Shown: positions 1-6,854, numbered from the stretch's first letter. The stretch is 10,312 bases of DNA from Angelakisella sp. (GCA_022794295.1 JAAWEO010000055.1:1-10312), one strand, 5' to 3'. The notes: a model not told the origin generated them from the letters alone. Made by a program: numbers and translations.

Positions 1-65
1 GGCAGTCAAAGGGAACGTCGCTATCAATAGTAAAAGCCCATGTCCAGGACCGAGAGGCAGACACG

Positions 66-97
66 TTCAAGAAGCGGCCCTTCGGGCCTGTCTTGAA
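66..97. repeat. Compound inverted repeat (hairpin)
   Basis: A 7-bp outer stem (TTCAAGA/TCTTGAA) and a 5-bp inner stem (GGCCC/GGGCC) with a TTC triloop are separated by a small internal loop (AGC opposite TG). Both stems are perfect. There is no T-run after it on the plus strand, so it looks like an RNA structural element rather than a terminator. Confidence 0.7.
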
Positions 98-193
98 GGT
101 TAGGTGGTGCAAGGCGTTAGGCTTTTGGCGCTCCCCGCGAGTGGGTGTAGGCCAGTCTCGTTCCGGCCGCGGCTTGTCACTTCGCACAGACGC

Positions 194-224
194 AAAAAGA
201 AAGGACAGCTCTGCCATCCTTTCT
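194..224 (-). terminator. Intrinsic terminator of the nfn operon
   Basis: On the minus strand AGAAAGGA (224 is the far arm, 217-224 on plus) and TCCTTTCT (198-205 on plus) form a perfect 8-bp stem. CAG/CTG can extend the pairing inside the loop. The stem runs straight into a T-tract (AAAAA at 194-198 on plus). It lies about 185 nt downstream of the 468-aa gene, with no gene between, so it should end that operon. On the plus strand the same hairpin has no adjacent T-run. Confidence 0.75.
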
Positions 225-287
225 GTAGCGCCATATTTTTACCGCGTCCGGTTATGGATAGAAGCTGCCTCTAGCCGTGGAGTATTT

Positions 288-305
288 CGCCCGCCGCGGC
301 GGGCG
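288..305. repeat. Perfect 18-bp GC palindrome
   Basis: CGCCCGCCG is followed directly by its reverse complement CGGCGGGCG, giving a perfect palindrome. It lies in the transcribed 3' region between the operon stop codon and the terminator at 194-224. It could be a strong RNA hairpin that stabilises the mRNA 3' end, or a dyad site for a DNA-binding protein. Nothing here decides between these. Confidence 0.6.
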
Positions 306-313
306 ACCAGGCG

Positions 314-355
314 CTGTCCGCCCTGGACCCGGACCGGACTGATGTCCGGTGACAG
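314..355. repeat. Two-tier hairpin in the operon 3' region
   Basis: ACCGGAC (333-339) pairs with GTCCGGT (344-350) around a TGAT loop. The flanking CTGTC (314-318) and GACAG (351-355) can pair outside it. With the palindrome at 288-305 it makes up most of the 185-nt stretch (225-409) that follows the operon's last stop codon. That stretch contains no gene that I can support. A further small stem, GCGGG/CCCGC at 403-418, overlaps the stop codon of the 468-aa gene. Confidence 0.6.
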
Positions 356-409
356 AAAGGCTACCTAGTACTGGGCGTTGGGCTTCGGGTATGGTGCTGC
401 CAGCGGGTG

Positions 410-1816
410 CTAGCCCGCCGCCTTGTGGTAGGTGCGGTGCGGCAGGCTTTCGGCTGCTTTCCGTACACGGCGGAATTCCTTCAGCGCCCCCTTGTCCAGC
501 TGCTCCATCGCCGCCCCGTAGTCCGGCAGCGCATTCGCCGATGCCTTGGCCCCCTGGGACCGGAATACCTGGAACAGCTCGTCCACCTGCTCCTCTGTGA
601 AAATATCCGCCCGGGATGTGATCAGATCCCGAACCGACTCCGGCCGCAAAATGGAGCACGGACTGGTGTGCTGGAACGGCGCCTTCCCCGCTACCGACAG
701 AATGGGATGAATCACATCGCTCCCCTTCCCCGGGATCATCTTCTCCAGCGCCGGGGAAAAGTAGTCCCATAGGAACATCGCCCTCATCAGCCCCTCCGAT
801 GCCACCGTGTCGGCAAAGAAGGCCTCTTCCCCGCCAAAATACCGGGCCTCCACCGGGTAAATGCCGGTGGTGGAGATCACCAGGGCGTCCCACTCCGCCG
901 AGCGCCTTTCCTTTACCACCCGGTAGTGATAGATCACCCGGAACCCCGGCGGCGGAGGCGGCTGCTTTTTCTCCAGGGCCTTCCGCAGGGCCTCCACCGC
1001 ACGGACCCGGTTCACCAGCCCCCGGCGGCGCTGGTCGTAGTCCTCCACCAGCCAGCTCAGGTACCCGGTCAGGGTCCGCTGGAGCAGCAGAAACCACTGC
1101 CGCATTGCCACCGACAGGAAGAAGTGATCCCCCGGGTTGTCCGGGAACAGCAGAAGGGTGGCCTCCTTCATCTCCTTGTTGGGGCGGCCCATGGACCAGG
1201 CCGCGTAAATGACCTTCAGAAAATCCTCGTCCGAAGCGTCCTTTACCTGCTGGAGGATCCCCGACGCCTGGGACATTAAAGGCCGCACCTGCTCCAGGTA
1301 GGCCGCCTGCTGCTCCAGGGTCAGCACCATGGGGGTGTACACTGGCGGGGCCAGGAGCTCCCGGTTGTGGTCCTCCAGGTAAAACCGGATGTACAGTGTC
1401 TTGATGGTGTTGTGAACGCTGAGGGGCTTAAAGGGCAGGGCCTCGCTGCGGGCGGTGGGCAGGGAGGCGGTGTCCTCCCGGTACTCGCTGGAGGAGTATT
1501 TCTTCCGCAGGGGGAACCGCTTGCTCATACACCCGTCCAGGTTTTCCGCCAGGCACCGCTGCTGGGCCCGGTCGGTGATCCGGTCCCGGTACTCCGGCCA
1601 CAGGGCGGAGCCATCCACCTGGGAAAGGTCCCCCACGATCTCCCGCCCCAGGTCGCACCGCCTGGCCATTTCGGAAAGGCGCTTGCGGGTCTCCGGGGTA
1701 AGGCCCTCGGGGCGGGGGGGAGAATCGGTGCGGGGCCCCCGCAGGAGAAAGAATCCGGCCGCGGCCCCTCCCAGGACCAGCAGCAGCACCAGGGCGGCGA
1801 TGACAAAGGTTACCAT
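410..1816 (-). CDS. Membrane-anchored protein with degenerate NERD nuclease-like domain
   Basis: This 468-aa protein begins with a single hydrophobic segment (residues 2-26) and then a Pro/Arg stretch, so it is probably an N-anchored membrane protein. Residues about 30-285 are unfamiliar; the segment 240-285 is helical and charged and ends in a QPPPPP run. Residues about 291-420 resemble a NERD domain (a nuclease-related fold of the PD-(D/E)XK type). AEWDALVISTTGIYPVEARY matches the NERD pattern of an acidic D (D310), a beta strand, then Gly-Ile-Tyr and E-x-K. Here E323 is kept but the expected Lys is R325. The later FTEEQVDELF (406-415) resembles the C-terminal NERD helix. Nuclease activity is therefore doubtful. 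It is the last gene of the nfn operon, 44 nt after the 296-aa gene. Its AGGAGG site lies about 12 nt before the ATG, and an in-frame CTG 6 nt before that ATG would be better spaced. The NERD call is my reading of motifs. Confidence 0.7.
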   Translation of the reverse strand: MVTFVIAALVLLLVLGGAAAGFFLLRGPRTDSPPRPEGLTPETRKRLSEMARRCDLGREIVGDLSQVDGSALWPEYRDRITDRAQQRCLAENLDGCMSKRFPLRKKYSSSEYREDTASLPTARSEALPFKPLSVHNTIKTLYIRFYLEDHNRELLAPPVYTPMVLTLEQQAAYLEQVRPLMSQASGILQQVKDASDEDFLKVIYAAWSMGRPNKEMKEATLLLFPDNPGDHFFLSVAMRQWFLLLQRTLTGYLSWLVEDYDQRRRGLVNRVRAVEALRKALEKKQPPPPPGFRVIYHYRVVKERRSAEWDALVISTTGIYPVEARYFGGEEAFFADTVASEGLMRAMFLWDYFSPALEKMIPGKGSDVIHPILSVAGKAPFQHTSPCSILRPESVRDLITSRADIFTEEQVDELFQVFRSQGAKASANALPDYGAAMEQLDKGALKEFRRVRKAAESLPHRTYHKAAG

Positions 1817-1860
1817 AATCAGGCCTTACCTCCTATGCAGTAATGTGGGATGGTTTGCGG

Positions 1861-2751
1861 TCACTTTCCGCCAAACAGCCGGGCAAAGAACCCCTTCTTC
1901 TTCGGCGGCTCTGCCGGGGCCGGCTTCGGGGCCTCCGGCTCTGGGGGTGCAGGCGGTTCCGGCGGCGGGGGAGGCTCCGGGGACGGGACCTGCTCCACGT
2001 ACACCTCCCGGCGCACCTGGGCGGTGGCAGGGTCCCCGCCGCTGGCCCGGATGGCGGCCTCCAGCTGGCGCTTGGCGGTCTCGGCGTACAGCATGACCCC
2101 CTCGGGGTCGCAGTTGATCAAATAGGAGCAGCAGGCGGTGGCGGACAGGTCCAGGGGATTGGGCTCCACCACCTCGGTGGCCTCCAAAAGGCCCAGCCCC
2201 TCCTTGCCCGCATGGCCCAGGGCCTTTAAAAACACCGGCAGGGTCTCCCCGAAGCATTCCTCCAGCTGGGGACGGATCCTTCCGCTCATGTAGTCGGCCG
2301 CCAGCCGGGGGATCTGGTCCTCGGGGATATACACCCCCCCGCTGTAATTTTCGGTGATGCGGTTTTCCATGGGGTTTTTGAACTGGTCTCCGGTGATCCT
2401 CTCAAAGGGCAGGGTGTAGGCCCCCATCTCCGGGTACTGGGCGGTCAGGAAGGAAAAGACCCCGCCCCGGGTGTAGTAGTAGGGGCGGAACAGCCCCTGG
2501 ACCACCGCCAGGTAAAAGCTGTGGCTCTTGTCAAAGGATTCGTCGGGCCCCACCTTCACCCCCTGCTCCAGCAGCTCCCGGTAGCCCTTGCGGCAGAAGC
2601 CCTCGTGTCCCTTTTCCCGGCCGGGGCGGTACTGGTCCAGCACCGCCTCCATGCCGGAGGTATCCCCCCGAAGGAGCTCCGGCAGCCGGTCAAAATACCA
2701 GCGGTGCATCTCCTTTTGACTGATGGGATGCCAGCTCACATCAAAACCCAT
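1861..2751 (-). CDS. Hypothetical protein with Pro-rich tail and basic C-terminus
   Basis: I do not recognise a family for this 296-aa protein. Residues 1-245 look like a soluble globular domain rich in aromatics (SWHPI, HRWYFDRLPEL, and SFYLAVVQGLFRPYYYTRGG around 78-97). Cysteines are few (C53, C166, C207, C208, C214) and show no metal-binding spacing. Residues 255-281 form a low-complexity Pro/Glu/Ala linker, followed by a short basic-aromatic end (KKKGFFARLFGGK, 284-296). That end could be an amphipathic membrane- or partner-binding tag. No signal peptide or membrane helix is visible, so it is probably cytoplasmic. It starts 4 nt after nfnB, with GAAGGTG about 7 nt upstream of the ATG, and is clearly in the same operon. 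Its role is unknown; being beside nfnAB is the only functional hint. Confidence 0.8.
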   Translation of the reverse strand: MGFDVSWHPISQKEMHRWYFDRLPELLRGDTSGMEAVLDQYRPGREKGHEGFCRKGYRELLEQGVKVGPDESFDKSHSFYLAVVQGLFRPYYYTRGGVFSFLTAQYPEMGAYTLPFERITGDQFKNPMENRITENYSGGVYIPEDQIPRLAADYMSGRIRPQLEECFGETLPVFLKALGHAGKEGLGLLEATEVVEPNPLDLSATACCSYLINCDPEGVMLYAETAKRQLEAAIRASGGDPATAQVRREVYVEQVPSPEPPPPPEPPAPPEPEAPKPAPAEPPKKKGFFARLFGGK

Positions 2752-2755
2752 GTAT

Positions 2756-4141
2756 TTACACCTTCTTTTTCAGGTCTTCCAAAATCGATCGGGCCGCGGT
2801 TTTTCCGGCCCCCATAGCCAGGATGACGGTGGCGGCCCCGGTGACGGCGTCCCCCCCTGCGTAGACCCCCGGCAGGGAGGTCCGCCCGGCTTCGTCCGCC
2901 ACGATGCCCCCCCATTTCTGGGTCTCCAGGCCCTGGGTGGTGCCGGCCAGGAGGGGGTTGGGGCTGGTGCCAATCGCCATGATCACACAGTCCACCGGCA
3001 GCTCCAAAAACTCCCCGGGCTTTTCCACCGGGCGGCGGCGTCCGCTGGCGTCCGGCTCCCCTAGCTCCATTTGGGCACACCGGAGCACGGCAGCCCAGCC
3101 GTTTTCCTCCCCGATGATCTCCACCGGGTTGGTGAGCAGCCGGAAGCGGATCCCCTCCTCCTGGGCGTGCTCCACCTCCTCCCGCCGGGCGGGAAGCTCC
3201 TCCATGCTGCGGCGGTAGACGATGGAGACCTCCTCCGCCCCCAGGCGCAGGGCGCACCGGGCGGCATCCATTGCTACGTTGCCGCCTCCGACCACAGCCA
3301 CCCGCTTGGGCCGCCGGACAGGGGTGGCGCTGTTTTCCCTGTAGGCCTTCATCAGGTTTACCCGGGTCAGAAACTCATTGGCGGAATAGACCCCCTTCAG
3401 CGTTTCCCCGGGGATATTCATAAACCGGGGCAGGCCTGCCCCGCTGCCCAGAAATACCGCCTGGTATTCCTCCAGCAGCTCCTCCACCGTCAGACTTCTG
3501 CCAATGACGGCGTTGGTGACGATCTCCACCCCCTGCTTTTTCAGGGCCTCGATCTCCCGCCGGACGATCTCCTTGGGAAGGCGGAATTCCGGGATGCCGT
3601 AAACCAGCACACCGCCGGGGGTGTGAAGGGCCTCGTAGATGGTGACGGAGCAGCCGCCCCGGGCCAGCTCCCCGGCGCAGCTGAGGCCTGCCGGACCACT
3701 GCCCACCACGGCGACCCTGGGGGCGTCCTTCCCGGGAGATGTCTGAGGGGCGGCTGCTGCCCCCTGGGCGGCCTGCCAGTCGGCGGCGAACCGCTCCACC
3801 CGGCCGATGCCCACCGGCTCCCCCTTGATGCCCCGGATGCAGTTGGCCTCGCACTGGGTCTCCTGGGGGCAGACCCGCCCGCACACCGCAGGCAGGGAGC
3901 TGGCCCGGGAGATCACCTCAAAGGCACCGGCGAAGTCCCTCTCCGCCGCCAGCTTTAAAAAGGCGGGAATGTCGATCTGCACCGGACAGCCCTGGACACA
4001 GGGCTTGCTCTTGCAGTGGAGACACCGGGCGGCTTCCTCCGCCGCCTGGTCCGGGGTGTAGCCAAGGGCCACCTCGTCAAAGCTGCTCCGGCGCTCCCCG
4101 GCCGGCCGCACCGGCATGGGTGTTTTCTGGATGGGGTTCAC
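2756..4141 (-). CDS. nfnB: NfnB-type large subunit of bifurcating ferredoxin:NADP+ transhydrogenase (GltD family)
   Basis: This 461-aa iron-sulfur flavoprotein belongs to the family often labelled NADPH-dependent glutamate synthase small subunit (gltA) or sulfide dehydrogenase alpha subunit. Two N-terminal [4Fe-4S] sites are visible: C40, C43, C48, C52, and C87, C91, C97, C101. An FAD Rossmann motif (VVGSGPAGLSCAGELA, 145-160) follows. Next comes a second nucleotide motif (VVGGGNVAMDAARCA, 283-297) for NADP(H), and the C-terminal FAD motif VYAGGDAVTGAATVI (426-440). In NfnAB enzymes this subunit oxidises reduced ferredoxin and binds NADP(H) in the cytoplasm. The partner gene overlaps it by 4 nt, which favours NfnB over a glutamate synthase subunit, because no gltB-like large subunit is present. 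Start: GTG within CTGTGAAC, with a perfect AAGGAGG 7 nt upstream inside nfnA. The exact bifurcating role is inferred from gene pairing. Confidence 0.93.
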   Translation of the reverse strand: MNPIQKTPMPVRPAGERRSSFDEVALGYTPDQAAEEAARCLHCKSKPCVQGCPVQIDIPAFLKLAAERDFAGAFEVISRASSLPAVCGRVCPQETQCEANCIRGIKGEPVGIGRVERFAADWQAAQGAAAAPQTSPGKDAPRVAVVGSGPAGLSCAGELARGGCSVTIYEALHTPGGVLVYGIPEFRLPKEIVRREIEALKKQGVEIVTNAVIGRSLTVEELLEEYQAVFLGSGAGLPRFMNIPGETLKGVYSANEFLTRVNLMKAYRENSATPVRRPKRVAVVGGGNVAMDAARCALRLGAEEVSIVYRRSMEELPARREEVEHAQEEGIRFRLLTNPVEIIGEENGWAAVLRCAQMELGEPDASGRRRPVEKPGEFLELPVDCVIMAIGTSPNPLLAGTTQGLETQKWGGIVADEAGRTSLPGVYAGGDAVTGAATVILAMGAGKTAARSILEDLKKKV

Positions 4142-4983
4142 AGGGCCGCCTCCTTCCGGAACAGATTGCAGTGGGCCTCCCGGGCCCGGGTCTCCTCCTC
4201 CCGGTAGGCGGAGGACCGGGCGATGGCCTCGTCAAAATCCACCTGGTGCCCGTCAAAATCAGGCCCGTCCACACAGGCAAATTTCACCTTGCCCCCCACC
4301 GTCAGGCGGCAGCCGCCGCACATTCCGGTCCCGTCTATCATCAGGGGGTTCATGCTCACCACCGTGGGGATCTGGTACTTCCTTGTAAGGGCGCAGACAA
4401 ATTTCATCATCACCAGGGGACCGATGGTGATCACCTGGTCGTACCGTTCCCCGGCCAGGATCAGCTCCTCCAGGGCGTTGGTCACCAGGCCCTTTCTTCC
4501 GGCGGAGCCATCGTCGGTCATCAGCTCCAGCCGCTGGCTGGCAGCCTGGAACTCCTCCTGGAGGATCACCAGCTCCTGATTCCGGAATCCCACAATAGCG
4601 TGGACCTCCGCCCCCTCCTCGTGGAGCTTCTGGGCAATGGGCAGGGCGATGGCGCATCCCACGCCGCCCCCTACCACGGCCACCCTCCGGAGGCCCTCTG
4701 TATGGGTGGGGGTGCCCAGGGGACCCACCAGGTCCCGGATGGCCTCCCCCTCCTTCAAACGGTCCAGGGTCATGGTGGTTGCCCCTACGATCTGGTAGAT
4801 GATAGTCACCGTTCCCGCCTGGCGGTCATACCCGGCAATGGTCAGGGGGATCCGCTCCCCCTCCTCGTCCACCCGGAGAATGACAAATTGCCCCGGCTGG
4901 GCCCGACGGGCCGCCAGGGGCGCCTCGACCACCATTCGGGTGACGGTGGGGTTGAGGGAGTCCTTTTTGATGATTCGATACAT
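4138..4983 (-). CDS. nfnA: NfnA-type small subunit, FAD/[2Fe-2S] ferredoxin-NADP reductase-like
   Basis: This 281-aa protein is of the ferredoxin-NADP reductase / dihydroorotate dehydrogenase electron-transfer subunit superfamily. An N-terminal FAD-binding barrel (residues 1-95, RIPLTIA at 44-50) is followed by an NAD-binding half with VAVVGGGVGCAIALPIA (101-117). A C-terminal [2Fe-2S] site reads DGTGMCGGCRLTVGG. C222, C225 and C237 are in place, and D217 sits where the known NfnA structure uses an Asp as the fourth ligand. That Asp-ligated cluster and the overlapping nfnB gene point to NfnAB rather than PyrK. With NfnB it would couple NADH plus reduced ferredoxin to NADP+ reduction, and work in reverse. 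Start: ATG at 4983, with AAAGGAG 12 nt upstream, a rather long spacing. It is the first gene of the operon, behind the promoter at 5078-5107. Confidence 0.92.
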   Translation of the reverse strand: MYRIIKKDSLNPTVTRMVVEAPLAARRAQPGQFVILRVDEEGERIPLTIAGYDRQAGTVTIIYQIVGATTMTLDRLKEGEAIRDLVGPLGTPTHTEGLRRVAVVGGGVGCAIALPIAQKLHEEGAEVHAIVGFRNQELVILQEEFQAASQRLELMTDDGSAGRKGLVTNALEELILAGERYDQVITIGPLVMMKFVCALTRKYQIPTVVSMNPLMIDGTGMCGGCRLTVGGKVKFACVDGPDFDGHQVDFDEAIARSSAYREEETRAREAHCNLFRKEAAL

Positions 4984-5024
4984 GGGGGTGAGATGCTCCT
5001 TTGTTTCTTATTGCGGAGGGTCCG

Positions 5025-5057
5025 GGCGCCGGGCGGGTCTTTGCCAGGCCCGGCACC
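5025..5057. promoter_or_regulatory. Hairpin in the nfn 5' leader
   Basis: GGCGCCGGGC (5025-5034) pairs with GCCCGGCACC (5048-5057), a 10-bp stem with one G-U pair and a 13-nt loop. On the minus strand it sits between the predicted nfn promoter and the nfnA ribosome site. It has no T-run on that strand, so a standard terminator for the lipoprotein gene is unlikely. It could be a leader stability element, or a weak plus-strand terminator (CATTTGTATT follows on plus). Confidence 0.5.
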
Positions 5058-5077
5058 CATTTGTATTACCAAACGGA

Positions 5078-5107
5078 ATTTTACGCTATTTTATTCCAGG
5101 ATGTAAA
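5078..5107 (-). promoter_or_regulatory. Predicted sigma-A promoter of the nfn operon
   Basis: On the minus strand TTTACA (5107-5102, 5 of 6 to TTGACA) and TAAAAT (5083-5078, 5 of 6 to TATAAT) are separated by 18 bp. The -35 box lies inside the last codons of the lipoprotein gene and the -10 just after its stop codon. Transcription would start near 5071, giving a leader of almost 90 nt with the 5025-5057 hairpin. I see no Rex-like TTGTGA...TCACAA operator. Confidence 0.5.
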
Positions 5108-6854
5108 TATCCACCCAGCGGACACTGTTCAGCACGCTCTGCTCATAGGTGTCGTAAAACAGGTCCACATCGATGATCCCCTCCACCAGGCCGGTGCCGG
5201 TGTCATTGGCCACCGCATACCCGTAGATAAAGCCGCCCCCCGGGGTGCGGATATACAGCTTTGTCCCATAGGGGATCTCGTTGGCCCGCACCGCAACCGT
5301 ACCGGCGGTGCAGTAGTAGATGCCGGTCTTTGCCTGGCAGGTGCGGGAACCCGCCCCCCAGGTCTGTCCCCCCCGCAGGGAGGCGTAGCCGGTGGCCTTC
5401 TGCTCCCGCAGGACCGCCTTGTAGGTCACCGGGATCCCGTTGGCGTCCAGGGGGAACTGGTCCGACCAGTCCAGGTTGGAGATCGCCGCTGTCAGGGCCC
5501 GGGTCTGGGCCGCCATGGCAGCGGTAAACACCCGGGGATCCTTTTCATACTGCTGCTCGAACAGCTCCACCATCCGGTCGTAGTCGTCCCCGCCCTGGGT
5601 CTGGTAGTAGGTGTAGGTCACCCGGCCCATCCAGGAATCCTTCTGGACCAGGAGGTATTTGTCCTCGGTCCCCTCCACGATACAGGGGCACAGGACCATG
5701 GTGATGTCCTCGCCGTTGATGTTCAGGTCGAATTGCAGGTTGGGCCGGTCCTCCGGGTCCTCGGTCCACCGGGGCTGCTTCAGCTCGGCGGCGTCCAGCA
5801 TCATCTCCCGGAAGGCGTCCAGCAGCTCCCCGTCCTTTTCCCGGCTGAGGAACAGGGCCGGACGGTCCCCGTCCACCACCTTGCTCACCACCGCCGCGTC
5901 AAAGAGGGGCAGGTCCAAAATGTCCCCGATCTTCTGGAAGGCGTCCCCCTTCGCCAGGGGCAGGGAGGCCGGTCCGCCGCCGTTGTAGACCCGCAGGCCG
6001 CCGGTCTTATCCAGGCGGAACTCCCCCTCGGGCCCGCAGCACTGCTCGTCGGGCCACAGGGTGATGGCGGTGTTCCCGTCGTCCCAGGTGCCCCACAGCA
6101 GATCGGTCTTATTGGTGATGGCGCTGCGCATGGACAGCAGAAAAACTCCGTCCCGGTAAAGGGAGAGCATCACCCGGTCCTCCCCGGTATCCAGCAGGAG
6201 ATACCGGAACTGGGGCGAGGTCTCGCCAAGCTCCGGCAGGGAGGACTCCTCGGGGACAAGGGTATCCCCCTCCACCCGGAAGAAGGTGTCCACCGACTGG
6301 TTGACCCCTTCCCGCTCCGCCTTGGCCCATACGCCGAACAGCTCCCCCTTCCAGGGCATTTCCCCCATTTGGAGGGTCAGGACCTCGTCCTCCTCCACAG
6401 CGGCGTGGACCTGGGTATAGGGGTGATCCCCCGCGGGGTCCGCGTCATCCCAGCCGTACAGCCCCAGCAGGCGATTGGTGTCAGTGGAATCGATATCCAG
6501 AGCCAGCCGGCTGCTGTTGGTCACAACCACGGATTCCCCCTCCCGGGTGAGGAAGGTGAATCTCCAAAGGCAGTCGGAGCCCTCCGTTTGGGTCAGCATG
6601 GGGTCATCGTACCGGATGCGGAGCCTTCCGCCGGTGTAAAGCTCCAGGGCAAGGCCCTCCCCGGTATAGGCGGAGGACGGGGCGCTCCAGTCCACCTCCT
6701 CCCACCAGAGCTGCACCGGCTCCTGGGGGGAATCCGGGGAAAGGGAGGTGGAGCCGGAGGCTTCGGGTCCTGTTGGGGCGGTGCAGCCCCCCAGGGCCAG
6801 GGTCACGCAAAGGCACAGCGCCAGGCAGCGCCGGCGTAATCGGTTGCGTTCGAT
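5091..6854 (-). CDS. Surface lipoprotein with C-terminal 3D domain (putative ATC start)
   Basis: From the only GTG start (6806) the product is 571 aa, but just seven residues (MTLALGG) precede the lipobox Cys. Extending 16 codons upstream to an ATC at 6854-6852 adds IERNRLRRRCLALCLC. This creates a classical lipoprotein signal: an Arg-rich n-region, a hydrophobic core, then LGGC. A strong AAAAAGGAG site sits 9 nt before that ATC, and no ATG, GTG or TTG fits better, so I place the start there (587 aa, Cys at residue 24). Numbering from the GTG, residues about 30-460 are an unrecognised large extracellular region. Residues about 469-571 match the 3D domain: GTVAVRANEIPYGTKLYI, then AVANDTGTG (D535), IDVDLF (D546, D548) and a WVDIYIL end. 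3D domains are named for three conserved Asp and share the MltA/RlpA-like double-psi barrel linked to peptidoglycan cleavage. Thus it is probably cell-wall acting. It follows the sortase by 36 nt. Confidence 0.85.
   Translation of the reverse strand: MERNRLRRRCLALCLCVTLALGGCTAPTGPEASGSTSLSPDSPQEPVQLWWEEVDWSAPSSAYTGEGLALELYTGGRLRIRYDDPMLTQTEGSDCLWRFTFLTREGESVVVTNSSRLALDIDSTDTNRLLGLYGWDDADPAGDHPYTQVHAAVEEDEVLTLQMGEMPWKGELFGVWAKAEREGVNQSVDTFFRVEGDTLVPEESSLPELGETSPQFRYLLLDTGEDRVMLSLYRDGVFLLSMRSAITNKTDLLWGTWDDGNTAITLWPDEQCCGPEGEFRLDKTGGLRVYNGGGPASLPLAKGDAFQKIGDILDLPLFDAAVVSKVVDGDRPALFLSREKDGELLDAFREMMLDAAELKQPRWTEDPEDRPNLQFDLNINGEDITMVLCPCIVEGTEDKYLLVQKDSWMGRVTYTYYQTQGGDDYDRMVELFEQQYEKDPRVFTAAMAAQTRALTAAISNLDWSDQFPLDANGIPVTYKAVLREQKATGYASLRGGQTWGAGSRTCQAKTGIYYCTAGTVAVRANEIPYGTKLYIRTPGGGFIYGYAVANDTGTGLVEGIIDVDLFYDTYEQSVLNSVRWVDIYILE

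Larger units (their letters stand above)
1..240 (+). ncRNA. Candidate structured RNA, 3' part only (5' end outside the window)
   Basis: This stretch has no credible gene. It contains nested inverted repeats: TTCAAGA at 66-72 pairs with TCTTGAA at 91-97, enclosing GGCCC-TTC-GGGCC at 76-88. TGGCGCT at 126-132 pairs with AGCGCCA at 227-233 and would close a domain of about 100 nt. That closing stem is followed directly by TATTTTT (234-240), a plausible plus-strand RNA 3' end. Inside the domain lies the 8-bp hairpin 198-224. I do not recognise tmRNA, RNase P, SRP, 6S, rRNA, tRNA or a riboswitch consensus in it. The RNA would run convergently toward the minus-strand operon. That it is transcribed, and its strand, are inferences from the layout of the stems. 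Confidence 0.35.

Noticed and set aside
93..368. Plus-strand 91-aa open frame at the left edge
   Set aside because: It runs through several strong hairpins and the operon terminator, has an Arg/Ser-rich composition without domains, and has no convincing ribosome site.
2756..4141. Glutamate synthase small subunit (GltD) as the function of the 461-aa protein
   Set aside because: The family is shared, but no glutamate synthase large subunit is present and an NfnA-type partner overlaps the gene, so NfnB is the better reading.
4138..4983. PyrK (dihydroorotate dehydrogenase electron-transfer subunit)
   Set aside because: The DGTGMCGGC motif with an Asp ligand position and the adjacent NfnB gene favour NfnA. 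No pyrimidine gene is nearby.
5091..6806. GTG at 6806 as the lipoprotein start
   Set aside because: It leaves too short a leader before the lipobox Cys and has no ribosome site at the right distance. The upstream ATC restores a full signal peptide.
5001..6839. Plus-strand 612-residue open frame opposite the lipoprotein gene
   Set aside because: It is rich in Gly, Pro, His and Val with no recognisable domain, and exists because high GC suppresses stop codons opposite a real gene. The minus strand has a signal peptide and a 3D domain.
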